Shown here one piece after another: positions 24,008 to 35,441 of a DNA stretch of 64,000 nucleotides. Below the pieces are notes generated by a model. The model saw only the letters and a program-made list of their open reading frames with translations, was not told where the DNA came from and made no database searches. The stretch spans positions 558,001-622,000 of the forward strand of contig MCFL01000004.1 of the NCBI GenBank assembly GCA_002102555.1. Reading direction: 5' to 3'. The stretch comes from Catenaria anguillulae PL171. Its lineage: Eukaryota > Blastocladiomycota > Blastocladiomycetes > Blastocladiales > Catenariaceae. Position numbers and translations under genes: made by a program. The first letter of the stretch is position 1. Every line of letters begins with the position of its first letter.

Positions 24008-24185
24008 ACTTCATCAACCGGCGCTCAAGTCTTCCAGTGCCTTGAGCCTTGAAAAGACGTGAGTGAGACACACAGTAAAATAACTGATTATCACAACTTG
24101 AATGAATGGACGTCCATGATTTCTTTCCATGTCTATTCAAACCCTCGGCAACACCACCCGGATCCATTCACACCGCCAACACACC

Positions 24186-25351
24186 ATGTCTGCCGACGAC
24201 CTGTGGCAGGAAACCTGCCGGCTCTTCTACTTTTTGGATCAAGACGTCAACGAACGAGAATCCGCGCTTGGCGCCGCGTCGCACTTCCACACGACCCTGC
24301 TCGAGCGCATGCCCGCACCGAATGTCCCACCGTCAGCAGCCGACTTGGACGAGTGGCGCAAGCTGGCCGCGCTGTATCGGGAGGCATTGGATAAGGCAAA
24401 GCGTGAAGTCCAGTACGTGGCCAAGGATTTGGTGCACTGGTGCAAGGACGAGGACAATGGGCTGATGTGAATTGCATGCACGCTATAGGCATTTGGAACA
24501 GTCGCAGGAAGCGCTCGGCAAGGTCATTGAAGTGTGCAAGGGTGGCAAGATTCCAAAGCAGCGGGCAAAGTCATCGTATGCTTCAAATCCTTTCTCGCAC
24601 TCAAGTTCGCTGGCTTGTCGACTCTGTTTGGTGACCTTGAGCTCCATTTCTTGCTGACCTCGGTACACTCCTGACCGCCGTCATGCCGTGTAGCAAGGAC
24701 GTCTCTCTCCCACGACTTGACGTCGGCGTCAATGTCCGTTTTGTCGGCCACTTTGCGGGCATCCGGACCCGGGCGTTGGGCTAATTCAACCTTTATGGCT
24801 TGCGCACACAGGTTGCTGTTCGAACAAGGGTCCCGGACGATGTGGGCTCGCAATCGGATGCCTGGATTTGGGCCGTGATATCTCGCGGACCCAGTGCGGG
24901 TGATTCAAAGTTTGAGGTGAGAGACGTCGAAGACAGCAAGTGCGTTTCCAACCTGCGGCAAGTACTTTCGTGCACGGAAACAAGGACTCACTGACCCACC
25001 GTATACCTCGATGGCAGGAGCAAAATGTTTGTCACAGAAATCGACATGATTCCATTGCTCAAGGGGCCGTATCCTGATTTTCCGGTTGGGTCCACGGTCA
25101 TGGCTTGTTATCCGGAAACGACGGCATTTTACAAGGGAAAGGTGGTCGAGGTGCCAAAGGTATGTCCCTTGGGTCTCTTTCTCACTTCCTGGCCTGCATT
25201 TCACGAACTCATACAATATCAATAGACCAAGCAGCCGGATGCAATGTACAAGATCCAATTTGAAAACGACGGTGATATTCCGTCGCATGAGGTCCCGCGC
25301 AAGAATATCACGCTGTATGCGGCCGAAAAGGTGGAGGGAAAGAAACGGTGA
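24186..25351 (+). CDS. SGF29: SAGA-associated factor 29 (SGF29), tandem Tudor protein
   Basis: Six exons whose phases all agree: 24186-24412, 24489-24575, 24694-24733, 24812-24939, 25018-25159, 25226-25351, giving 249 residues. The N-terminal third is a coiled coil (LAALYREALDKAKREVQ, HLEQSQEALGKVIEV). The C-terminal half is the tandem Tudor SGF29 domain: VAVRTRVPDD, AWIWAVISRG, FEVRDVEDS, VGSTVMACYPETTAFYKG and YKIQFENDGD. In SAGA and related complexes this module reads H3K4me2/3 and recruits acetyltransferase activity. WDR5, a subunit of the H3K4 methylation machinery, lies in the same window, but this is co-location and not evidence of linkage. The 40-nt third exon is easily missed. Confidence 0.9.
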
Positions 25352-25493
25352 CGCATAGGATGGACGGATGTAAAAAACAAGCATCTGCCTTGCCGCAATA
25401 AACAAATGAAACTTTGATGCGGTTCTGACCATATTGGACAATTATGTACACGGCCAACGTAAGACCATCGCCACATTTCACAGACAATCACGC

Positions 25494-26099
25494 TTAGGTT
25501 GATGGCGGCGTCGCTTGTTCCTGCACCTGCTCCTCTTGATTGGCGATTCCGCCAGGACTGGCCGCCGACTCGCCACCGGACACGGTCACCGTCACGGGCG
25601 TATCGGAGTCATCCAAATCAAGTCCCAAATCGTTTGCCTCTTCCATCAAGGCCAACAGCTCGTCCAGCCTGGCGTTCATGGCATCGCACTTGCCATCCAG
25701 CAAGCCCAGCAGCCGCGTGGCCGTCTCGAGGTCGGAATTGAGTGAGGCAAGAGCAAGGTCGCCGTCGTCATCCACCACTTCGTAACCAGCATCGTCGCCG
25801 TCGTATTGGTCGTCGTGACTTGAGCCGTTCGTGGCGGTACCGCGTCGGAACGAAGAGGTGGGGCCGTTTGCCGAGGTCGGCGCGGCAGTGTCCTTGCCGA
25901 GGGCAGCGTTGAGTTCGGCTTCAAAGTCGAGGACGGACGAGGACTGGACGACGGCTTGCAATTGGTGCAGCTCGCGCATGAGGTCAGCCGCGGTTTGCGT
26001 AAAGGTGCCCGTTGAAGGTGTCGCGGCCGGGGTGGCGGACGTTGGCCCTTGTTGCGTTGAGCTGGCGGCGGCGGATGAGGTCGGGGTTTGGTTGTTCAT
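25494..26099 (-). CDS. Unknown acidic protein with C-terminal coiled coil
   Basis: Single-exon frame of 201 residues from ATG 26099 (MNNQTPTSSAAASS). It has a Ser/Thr/Ala-rich start, a short helix (LMRELHQLQAVVQSSS), an acidic middle (DDQYDGDDAGYEVVDDDGD) and a helix with heptad spacing (LLGLLDGKCDAMNARLDEL). Size and layout resemble small lysosomal or vesicle-complex adaptors, but no family signature is clear. Convergent with SGF29, 142 bp apart. Confidence 0.55.
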   Translation of the reverse strand: MNNQTPTSSAAASSTQQGPTSATPAATPSTGTFTQTAADLMRELHQLQAVVQSSSVLDFEAELNAALGKDTAAPTSANGPTSSFRRGTATNGSSHDDQYDGDDAGYEVVDDDGDLALASLNSDLETATRLLGLLDGKCDAMNARLDELLALMEEANDLGLDLDDSDTPVTVTVSGGESAASPGGIANQEEQVQEQATPPST

Positions 26100-26787
26100 T
26101 GCAGAGGGCGGCAAGTAAGCGAGTACATAGGCTGCGTGAATGGCACAATTTTCAATTCGCCGAGCGGCCGTGCCCATCAACGTTCCGCACCTTGCGTCGC
26201 GCCTGCAGCTGCCTCGGCAATCGATGTGGCGCCGATCTGGCCACCGCGCGTGCGTCGAAAGCGACGCACATCTAGTCTCTTAACCATCCCCCTTATGTTA
26301 TCAATGTCGGAGCAATGCACATGGACTCGCTTGACCCCCGGCATTCAGCAATCAGCATTCTGTGATTGATGCCTGGATATCGCGCCGCAGTCCGAGTCGG
26401 CCAGCGCGATCCGCCGTCTTGTCAACCGCCGCTGCTCAGCCGCCGCTTCCACTCTGGCACCAGCTCATCGGCCTACCTGCCACAGTCACGAAGGGACTCG
26501 ACGGTACTTTTCCTCTGTCCATGAATCCCTTTGCCTTGCCCGTTCTTTGGGGGACGATTGCCGCGTCATTCATCTTTCCAGCCCTTCTCTAACATTCAAC
26601 GTGCGTCATGACCGCGATGCCACCTGCTGTTTACCTTCTGGATTTAGCGCGCCAAATGTCCTTTTCCGCGCACTTTCATCCTGCTGCAGCCCCCCGCCGC
26701 CTCGATGGTGTACATTTTGGCGGCTACGCTAGACCGTTTTGCTTTTCTGGCGAACCGGCCGGCACGTTTACGCACACTCCATCAGAA
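26100..26787. other. Intergenic, no gene seen
   Basis: No motif-bearing frame on either strand. It lies upstream of the second tRNA-like copy. Confidence 0.45.
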
Positions 26788-26860
26788 GGTCCGGGGGCCC
26801 AGCGGCTAAGGCGCCTGACTACGGATCAGGATATCCCAGGTTGAAATACCGGCGGGATTG
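26788..26860 (+). tRNA. Second tRNA-Arg(ACG)-like copy, degenerate
   Basis: Closely similar to 4827-4899 along the D and anticodon arms, with the same CCTGA-CTACGGA-TCAGG anticodon arm. The T stem is broken (CCAGG against ACCGG, two mismatches), the B box reads GGTTGAAATAC and the A box lacks its leading T. The acceptor stem has a G-G mismatch and two G-T pairs. Most likely a tRNA pseudogene or SINE head rather than a functional gene. Confidence 0.55.
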
Positions 26861-27121
26861 TTCATTTCGTTTTCCCGTCGTGTGCTCCTTTTGGATATCG
26901 TTTTGCCTACTCGCGTGGTTTCCGGCCCGCTGGAGCGCATCGCGCCCCGAGTTCGAGCAACGGACGACTGGTGGGACGGTGTCCTCTGTTTTCCGCGCTC
27001 ACGCCAACTGTGACAAGTGGGCAGTAGCGTGAGACAAACCTGAGGCCCAGATGTTTGAGGCTAGCCTGAGGCCGTTCCAGGTCAAGCGCATCGACGTCCT
27101 TGTGTTTCCCATTGCGCAGAA

Positions 27122-27376
27122 ACGACGTCCTACTTTGGCATTGCTGGTCACTTCATTGACTCGAGCTTTCAACTTCACGACATTGTCCTCGCATTCCGCA
27201 CGATTGACGACCACACGGCCAACTCTATGGAAGCCACAATGCTCCAGGTCCTCGACGAGTTAGACATCAATTACGGTGTCCGCACCATTTCTGCCAATAC
27301 TGTAGTGGGGTTGCGTTGTAGCGGCGCCATCACGAGGCTCTTTTCCGGATCGAGCTTTTGCTCGGTTGTCAGATGA
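27122..27376 (+). mobile_element. hAT-family transposase relic
   Basis: An open stretch of 84 codons with TSYFGIAGHFIDSSFQLHD, IVLAFRTIDDHTANSM and LQVLDELDINYGVRTIS. This is the hAT RNase H-like core segment, which normally reads like (x)TAHFID...L..F..I...HTG..I...L...L..W.I......T.DNA. Here the DNA motif has become SANT and the frame ends in a TGA soon after. The upstream WTS-type motif and the rest of the transposase are not recognisable in any frame. A short dead fragment; no terminal inverted repeats or target duplication identified. Confidence 0.72.
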
Positions 27377-27791
27377 GGCGCTCGTGGTGGCGGCCAACGG
27401 ATCAAGACGCGGCAAATGCGTGCTCGTCGCGACTCCGATTCTGGATTGTCGCGTGGATTTACCGCATTCATACCTTTCATTCACATCGATCCCGTCCCAA
27501 CCACATTTTGGTGGAGAATCCAATTATTCTTGCTTGCCGTGCCCCCTTTTCGGCCCAGCGTAGTACACGTCCTTGAGAGACTGTTGAAGATTCCAACGTG
27601 CTTGCGTCAAGTGAGTTAATTCTCGCAAGCCTTCCGTTGCGTTTTTAGCCTGTCATCATGTTCAAGAGCACGTAGCAAAATGGAGACACGAAAGTTTGTT
27701 CGCATATGTGCACAATACAAGGACAAAACTTGGACCGACTCTTGGCCATTCAAACCAAATCAAACCAAAGGACGACAGCACGTAGACCCAC
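27377..27791. other. Intergenic, no gene seen
   Basis: Short frames only. It contains the 3' flank of the DNA polymerase delta gene. Confidence 0.45.
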
Positions 27792-30700
27792 CTACCAATC
27801 GTAATCAAACCTGGCCAATGCATCCGTTGCATCCTTTGCATCCTTTTGCGCCTTCTTGCGCATATAAAAGATAGGGCAATCGTTTGCCGAGCACAGTACA
27901 TCCAAATGCAACGACCCTTGGCACGTTTGACACTGTGTCCACAGACGCGCAAACCGCTCCTCGGCCTTGTTGGCCGACGCAACGTGCTTTTGGTACAAGA
28001 CAGGGAGCTTGGGCTTGCAGTGGTCACAAACGGCGCGGTCGCCCATTTGCTTCTTGAGCGGGGCTCGGCAGCCAAGGCAAGTGGCCGTCTTGACGGTGAA
28101 TTTGGCAAGAGCACCTTTGGCGTTGGCCGTGACGGTGACGGTGCGCGTGTGGTCGCCCTTGACTAAATTCGAGATTCGACAACCAAACAGTCAGAGAGAG
28201 AAGGCCCCGTCGCTAAAGTTGAGCCATGAAGGACGTACGAAGCTTGCTCTCGGCGGAATCGCCCAGAATGGGCTCAAACAACCGAATCAGCGGCTTGGAC
28301 AGCTGATTTTCCAAGTAATACTTGGTGTCGATCGGAATGTTGTTCTCGAGCACATACAGCGGATCCTCCGACTTTTCGTACGCGGCGGCATTCTTTGCGC
28401 CCTGGGTAATGACATATGCGACGCGATCGCCCAGATTGGGTGCCGACCCGGCATCGCGCTTGCGCATGCGCTCGGCCAGCTCCACGTGCGGCTGCTTAGC
28501 CGCGTAATCGGCCTTGGCCAACTGCTTGGAAATCACGAGCTGGCTCAAGTCCACCTTGTTTTGCAACAAGTCGGCAATCGTACGCTTGACAAAGTCAATT
28601 GCGCCGTCCACGTCGCGATCCATGAGAATCTTGCGCAAGCACGTGTCAATGACATGGGCAACGAGCGGGGCATTGTCGCGGCGCACCGTCTCAATACCTT
28701 TGGTATCCATCTTGTCAAACTTGTCGGGTCGCGTCCAGTACAGACCTGCATAGCGCTTCTTGTTCATGAGCAAGTACGGGAAGTAGACCTTTTCAAACTC
28801 GAGCTGGATCGGGCGGATAAACTTGGTCGTGACAAACTTTGCCGCCTCTTGGCCTAGGGCCATGACCTTGTCCAGCTCCTTGATGCCAAACTTGACCATG
28901 ACGGAATCCGTGTCACCATAAATGACATGGGCATTGGCGGGATACCCATTTGCCACCGTGTATGTTTCCTCTACCACCTTCTTGGTCATCTCAATCATCT
29001 CACGCCCAAACCCAGTCACGGACGACGAAATCTCCAAGCACGGCAACTTGCCCACGGTTGCACCCGTGAAGCCATACACGGAATTGGCCGAAATCTTGAG
29101 CGCGAGCTGCCGGCCGTCCAACACAGCGCGCTTGAACGGGTCTGTCTCCTTTTTCAAATCCGTCTTTGCGCGCTTGCGCGCCGCAAGCAAGTCCTCCAAA
29201 ATGACGGGCAGCAACCCCTTGCGCTGCCCCGACTTGACAAAGCAATCGCCCGTCGGCGTCACGGTATAATCCTGGTCCTTGACGAGCCCGAGGGCGTCAA
29301 TCACTTGGCGCTGGACCAAGGTCGTGTAACACAAGTTGTGTGCCATCATGATGGACGGATACAACGAAGCGAAATCGAGCGTGGCAATGGGTACGTCGTA
29401 GTACCCGCGCTCGGGCTCAATCACCGTGGCGCCCTCGTACCCTTCCTCGTCACCGCCACCGCCGCCAGACTTGACAAACGGAACCACCAGATCGTGATGC
29501 TTGGCCTTGCGGAACAGTTGCGACACAACCTTGATTTGCTGTCCACGGGTCAACAGGTAGTTGAAAGGCACGCCCGTGACACGCGCCATTTCCGAGTAGT
29601 TGATGATGAGCATGAGCTTGTCAATGAGGCGCTGCGGCAAGTACGCGTCCTTGAGACAGTACACAGCAAGGCGGCGGCGGGTCTCGTCTGTACCGTTCTG
29701 CAACTCGGTAATGATGGAATGATGGACGTCCTCCTTTTGCTCGCCGAGAAAGTGCGCAGACACGGCATTGAGCGAGTACGACCGCAACTTGTGGTCCTTT
29801 GAGATGGTTTGAAACACGTCCAAGACGACACGCCCCGCCATGGACACTTGCTTTGATTCGCGCGTGCCAAACGCGCGCGACTGGAACCGCGAGTCCTTTG
29901 CGGCCACCTTTTCTGCATCGATGCGCGAAAAGTACGGGAACCGCACCACCTTGAGCTTGTCTGCACGGTCGAGCAGGAACGGGAAATCAAAGTTGAGCAC
30001 GTTGTAGCCCGTGATGATGTCTGGGTCGCACAAGCGCACAAAATCCGACCACGCTTGCAGCATTTCGGCCTCGGTGGTAAACGATCGCACGTCGGATCCA
30101 ACAATGGCGGCGCATGACCCGAGCGTAAACACGTTGCGAATAAACGGCGTCTTTTCGCCCTGGACTGTGACCATGTTGGCGATTTGGATGACGGGATCGA
30201 GCTGCGGATCGGGAAAGGCTCCCTTGCGGCCGGCACACTCGATATCAAACGACAAGATGCGCAGCGGAGCCATGGCGGCCCATTCGCCCACAGCTTCGTG
30301 GGCAACCACGTCCGTGTAGGCCACGTCCACTTCGATTTGCACATTGGTGGATTCGCGCCGTGGCCCAGTGCCGGCAGCACCCGAGGAAGACGTACGAACA
30401 GTGTACTTTGCCTTTGGCAGCGTCAGCCACGACATGCCGGCAATATCTGCGTCAATCATGTACCGATCGAGATGTGCCACGTTGGATTCGTAGGTGAGCG
30501 ACGGGAACACGAGGTGTTCGTGGCCGTCGAGCCGGATTTGTGCGCGGTCAAACATGGACCGGAGTGGGGCCACGTATTTTGGGTGGACAAGGGTGATTTT
30601 CAAAAAGGGCGACTTGCGGTTGCCATGAAAGTACATGATGGATTCCTTTGAGACAATCTGGATGTTGAGAATGTAACCTTGTGGGTGAGGGCCACGCTTG

Positions 30701-31551
30701 TCTTGGTGCATGATGCGCTGGTGATCGAAAAAGGTCAAGAAACCGTTGTGAGAAAAAGAAGAAAAAAAGATGCAGTGAGTCATTGAAAAGATGATGACGG
30801 AAATGCATACATTGAGGTAGCGGATCATGTCTGGAATGGTTGCCTCGGTAAACCCGGGTGGGGCTGGGACGAAAAAGTAGGGAAAGAAGCCGTGAATGTG
30901 GCATGTCACAGAGTGTCCCTCTTGCGTGACACCGTAAAAGCGCAGTGTGGGGAGGGCAACCGACTGGGCTATGAGCGGTGCGAGCTGAGACTGGTAAGGC
31001 AGTGTAATGCCTTTGGGAGCAATTTCGGTGTATTCTTCTGCATCCACTTGCTGGAAGATCAGGTCGTTTGCGCTTGCGTCCCACGTTCCGTTGGCGAGTG
31101 CGGGCCGTGGCCACAGGTCGGTCGGGTCGGCAACAACTGCGTCTGCTTGCGTGAGATGGAGCTCCTCGAGGTGCGACTCAAAGTTGGAGCGTGCAGCAGA
31201 TTGTGACGATTGCGATAGCGGAGGTTCGGAGGCGAGATCGCCAATGCGGCGACGCTTGATGCCATCGGCGGAGGTCGAGTTTTCCTGATCGTCAACGAGG
31301 CCGAGCGGGCCCGTGGCTGCGGTTGCCTTGCGCTTCTCCGGGGTTGCCTTGGAGAGGGACGAAGTACCTTGTGCAAGGGCAGAAAAGCTTGCGCCTGTGC
31401 CTGCACTTGAGCTTGAAGAGGCCATTTGTGACGGGGTGGACGATGATGGCGATCCGGCGGCGGGAGCAGAGGCAGAATCAGGTGCAGCAGCAGATGGGTG
31501 ACCGGGCGTTGCGGAGTGATTGCTGGAGCTCATTGACGACGAGAAAAACAT
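27792..31551 (-). CDS. POL3: DNA polymerase delta catalytic subunit (POL3/POLD1)
   Basis: Exons 31551-30811, 30717-28239 and 28162-27792, about 1,196 residues (1,190 if ATG 31533 is used). The 93-nt first intron is in frame and stop-free. After a Ser/Pro/Ala-rich start, the protein has the 3'-5' exonuclease motifs ([37 protein letters not shown]), then the family B polymerase motifs [21 protein letters not shown]-type A region, NSVYGFTGA (B) and [12 protein letters not shown] (C), plus KKRYAGLYW. The C-terminus carries two cysteine clusters: CLGCRAP...CDHCK (CysA, PCNA side) and CQTCQ...CSANDC (CysB, Fe-S and small subunit binding). It replicates the lagging strand and does repair synthesis. 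Divergent from the REXO gene with a 269-bp gap. Confidence 0.96.
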
Positions 31552-31820
31552 GCATGGTATTTATCCTTGGTCGCGTGCGCATACATACGTATACATACAA
31601 TATCCATTGCGCGTCTCACGGTCAAATGAGAAAAAAAGAACACCATTGTGAGCTGAGCTGCAGCTGAGAACACACTTTGGATCGACGGCCCTTTTCTGTC
31701 TCTTTTATTCTCGCCATTTCTCCATCATTGATCAATCATGATCCATAAATACATCGGTGTTTCCCTACACGTAACATCGAAAACACCGGGCAATCAAAAC
31801 ATAACATTGCCACTCATCCC
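31552..31820. promoter_or_regulatory. Divergent promoter, POL3 / REXO1-type gene
   Basis: 269 bases between two divergent start codons. No specific motif recognised. Confidence 0.45.
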
Positions 31821-34800
31821 ATGTCTGCCGCCAAACCCAGAAAGCCAGCCACCAGCTCGGCACCTGCACCGTCTCGGCGCCAACCTCTGCCGCCTGCGCA
31901 ACCACCACAGCCATTGCAGCCCGTCATCAGTGTTCCTCCCGCGCCTCCCCGAGCCATGACTCTCTCTGATCGCCTCAAGGATCTCCCCAAGGTGCCCAAC
32001 TTGACCGCACCACATGTCAAGCCCATCTCCGCCCGTGCCGCCATCCACACTCAGCGCACACGCATCGCCGAAATGTTTACTTCGATCGCATGCGGGGCCA
32101 TTTTGCCCTCGTATGGCCCAGAGGTTGCCGCTCGCCTTTCCCCAATCATCGCCCTCAGGGTCGAGAAAGCCCTTGTAGATGGGCTCGAACCAAAGGCCGA
32201 GCCAAGCGCGTACACGGCCAGCTCACTGACCGCCGCCAGGTCTGCGCTCGATCGCGGCCAAGCGCCTCCTGCCGCTGCCACGGACGAGCTGCTGGTTGAT
32301 TATCTCGTTACCTTGTATTCAAATCCCAATCAGCAACCACCACAGTGGCAGCCGCAGTCGTGGTTGCGCGACATGAACCGCATGTACCCGCCAAACCATC
32401 AACCGCAGCAGCAACAACAGCAGCAGCAGCACGTCGACGAGCAGTCCCAAGGCGCACCAGAGAGTACTGAGGCGATTGTGCCTGATTCTGAAGATGAGCC
32501 CATCGTCATGGTACAGCCATTAACATTATCATCCGCAACTGATTCGGCAAACACAACCGCTGCTGCTGGAAAGAAGCGCAAGTTTCCTGATGATCATGAC
32601 CCCAGTCATTCTCTCGGGTCAGAAGTGGGTGGAGCCGACAACGGTGCTGACGACGCACCGGTTCTGGATGGCAAACCTGCACCGCGTAGCGTCAAGCTAC
32701 GCCGCACGCTTGAAGGCAAGACCGGGTCCGTCAGTCCAGAGCCATCAGCATCTGGATCAGTCCGGTGGGCTGTTGGTTCTTCTGCTTCGACATCATCTGC
32801 TGCCACACCGCTTGCGCGAGCGAAAAGGACCCCTCCTCTCCCTCTTGCGTCCGGAAGTCCCGCACCAGAGCCAGTTGCCAAGGCTCACGCAGCTGTTTCT
32901 CGCAGCACACCATCGCCAGTTCCACAATCTGCAGCATCCGCCAGCACAAGCTCTGGTTTGACTACATCGTCCTCCGCTCGTGTTGCGACAAAAACGGCCG
33001 CCGCATCGCGTCTCCAGAAGGAGCCTGCTTCTCGCTCAGGGTCACCGAGATCAACACCAGAGCCATCCCCCGCTCCGCCAAGTGCAAGCAGCAGCAATCG
33101 CCCACCCGTCTCCAGCGGGTCATCCAACTTACTGTCAACCCTCGGGCTCGCTGGACTCGCGCCACCCACTCGTCGTCCACCCGTCTCAGCCTCAGGCGGT
33201 TCCCGCCCACCCGTCTCTGCATCGAGCGCTTCCAAATCCACAGTGTCCGAACTCTTTCCAACGACCCAGCGTACCCCTAGCGCCGTAGCCTCACGTGCCA
33301 AACCTGCCCCTCCCACGCGCACAAACTCTGCATCGGCCACCACCTCGAGCAACCCGGCACCCGCGCTCGGTCCCGCCGCCCGCAAGCCTCCGCCCTCAAC
33401 CATCCGTGTCCTCACCACGCCTGCGTCCGCCGCAACCTCACGGGCAAACTCACTTCCCTCGGCAACTGCCGCTCCATCCTCGGCCACACGCACATCCGTA
33501 TCCTCATTGACATTCCCAACGCTTACCACCTCGCTCCCTTCGCTCCACACCTTCCCGGCACTCACGTGGGGCGCCGCACGTGCATACGTCCTGACCAACG
33601 CTCAACTCATGCAATGCGACTTCCCTTTGCCCTCCCGCATTGCCGCGGGCGTGCCAACCATGGACCCGCTCGACATTCCGCGTCTCCCGCCCACGGCTCC
33701 CTCCTCGCCCGCAACACCCACACCCATGAATGGCGATCCAATCATGCGCAAGTGCGCGCGATGCGGTAAATCATTTGACATTACAGCCCCATTGGCTGCT
33801 GGATCTGGCGGCGGCAGGTGCACGTACCATTGGGGTCGCACCGTGGTCACCAAGAACTCGGGCGACACGTTGCGCGTGTTTTCGTGCTGTCAGGGGGAGA
33901 TGGGAAAGCTCGGGTGTACAGAGAGCGTCCACGTGTTTCGCGAGGAGCGTGTCGAGTATTTGCATGCCGTGGAAGCGTTTGTGGAGACGCCGACGAGTGG
34001 GCTGGTGAGGTCACCGGGCAAGCGGGCGTTGGAGATTGTGGCTTTGGATTGTGAAATGGTATGTGTGCCCATGTGTTCGAATTCGCAGCACAGGATAGCC
34101 GAGCTGACACAGGCATTTACTTCCAGTGCTATACTTCGCTAGGTATGGAAGTGTGCCGTGTCACAGTCATTGACCAGTGGAAACGCAAGATCATTGATGA
34201 GTTGGTCAAGCCCAAGGGAATTGTACGCGACCTCAATACTCGGTACAGGTGCGAATTGTGTTTGACTCGATTTTGCGGATCCCTTCTCTTCCTTGCCCGT
34301 CTGTGCCTGACTGCCAACCTCTTGTTGGTTTCTACTCAGTGGGATCAAATCACTCGAAGGCGCAAAAAAGTCCTTGGCCGACATTCGCTCGGCACTCTGT
34401 GAGGTGATTGACGACCAAACCATTCTCGTGGGCCACGGACTCGAAAACGATCTCAAGGCGTTGCGACTGGTGCACTACTTGATTGTGGACACGAGCGAAT
34501 TGTTTCGCAAGCATGAAGCGGTACGCAACGGCGGTCATAGAGAGAGAGAGAGAGAGAGAGATCTTCTCGTGTATTGTCCCACCAAGTTCGCCCATTGTCT
34601 CATGCTTTTTTTTTCTTTCTTTCTCTGCACTGTTTGGAAACAACAGGACCGAAAACCTTCACTCAAAAAGCTGGCAGACAGCATCTTGGCAAGGTCCATT
34701 CAGCAAGGCGGAAGTGAGGGTCATGATAGCTTGGAGGATGCAACCGGTATGCGGAATACTTTTGGTTTCTTGTTCAAGTCGCTCGCTGACAATGTGCCTA

Positions 34801-34884
34801 ATCTATTCTTGCGTCGTTGCAGTTGCACTCGATTTGCTGGTCAAGAAGGTATCAGACCCAGATCGGACAATATTCCAAGGTTGA
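31821..34884 (+). CDS. REXO1-type DEDDh RNA exonuclease
   Basis: Exons 31821-34058, 34127-34248, 34340-34520, 34647-34746, 34823-34884; phases agree; 900 residues. The first 600 or so residues are Ser/Thr/Pro/Ala-rich, with poly-Q and acidic patches such as VPDSEDEPIVMV. Then a Cys/His module, CARCGKSF...CTYHWGR...FSCCQGEMGKLGC, as in animal and fungal REXO1/Rex proteins. The exonuclease domain has the DEDDh set: ALDCEM + CYTSLG (Exo I), LVGHGLENDLKALRL (Exo II) and GHDSLEDA (Exo III, general base His). Such enzymes trim 3' ends of structured nuclear RNAs. The exact orthologue (REXO1, REX1 or REX3) is not settled by eye. Confidence 0.9.
34539..34560 (+). repeat. (AG)11 microsatellite in a REXO intron
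   Basis: Eleven perfect AG units inside the intron 34521-34646, which is the longest intron of that gene. Confidence 0.9.
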
Positions 34885-35441
34885 GACTGCCTGTGAATCA
34901 CAATTTTCATTCACGAGAGATAGTGTTGGATTACTTAATACATGCAAGCAATTATTCCCACAGCCAGATCTGTACACGTTTTTACATTGGGCGGGTTCAA
35001 GCTTACAACGCGAGATTGAACCTGAAGTGCGTGCACATCAGCTTGCGTCAAGGCAAGCCAACCCGGGTCCACACCGTGGGAACTCAACAAGCCATCGACC
35101 CTCATATGGGATGTATTGCTGACTCCCGCCATACATGTCGGCAACAAATGGGAGCTTCTGAAGCCTCGCAATGTACTACTTCTCAAAAGCACGTCATGGC
35201 TCTCGCAACTCTACCATTTGACTTGTCTCTCTTCAAGAACAAACCAACCACTCCAGGTACTCTTCCCACCGGCTTGAAGTGCGCAACATAGACCAAGTCC
35301 ACGACAACCATGCCCCCTCCACCGCCTTCGACATTCCCATTGGCTCAACAACCCAACCAACTACCCCGCTTGGCATGCTCGCGCGCACCTCGCCGCCCGC
35401 GAAACCCGCCTCTTCCCTGACCCCATCAACCTTGCCTCCAA
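34885..35441. other. Intergenic, REXO 3' flank and TCP11 promoter
   Basis: 557 bases between two same-strand genes. The open frames here are extensions of the REXO intron frames and have no domains. Confidence 0.5.
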
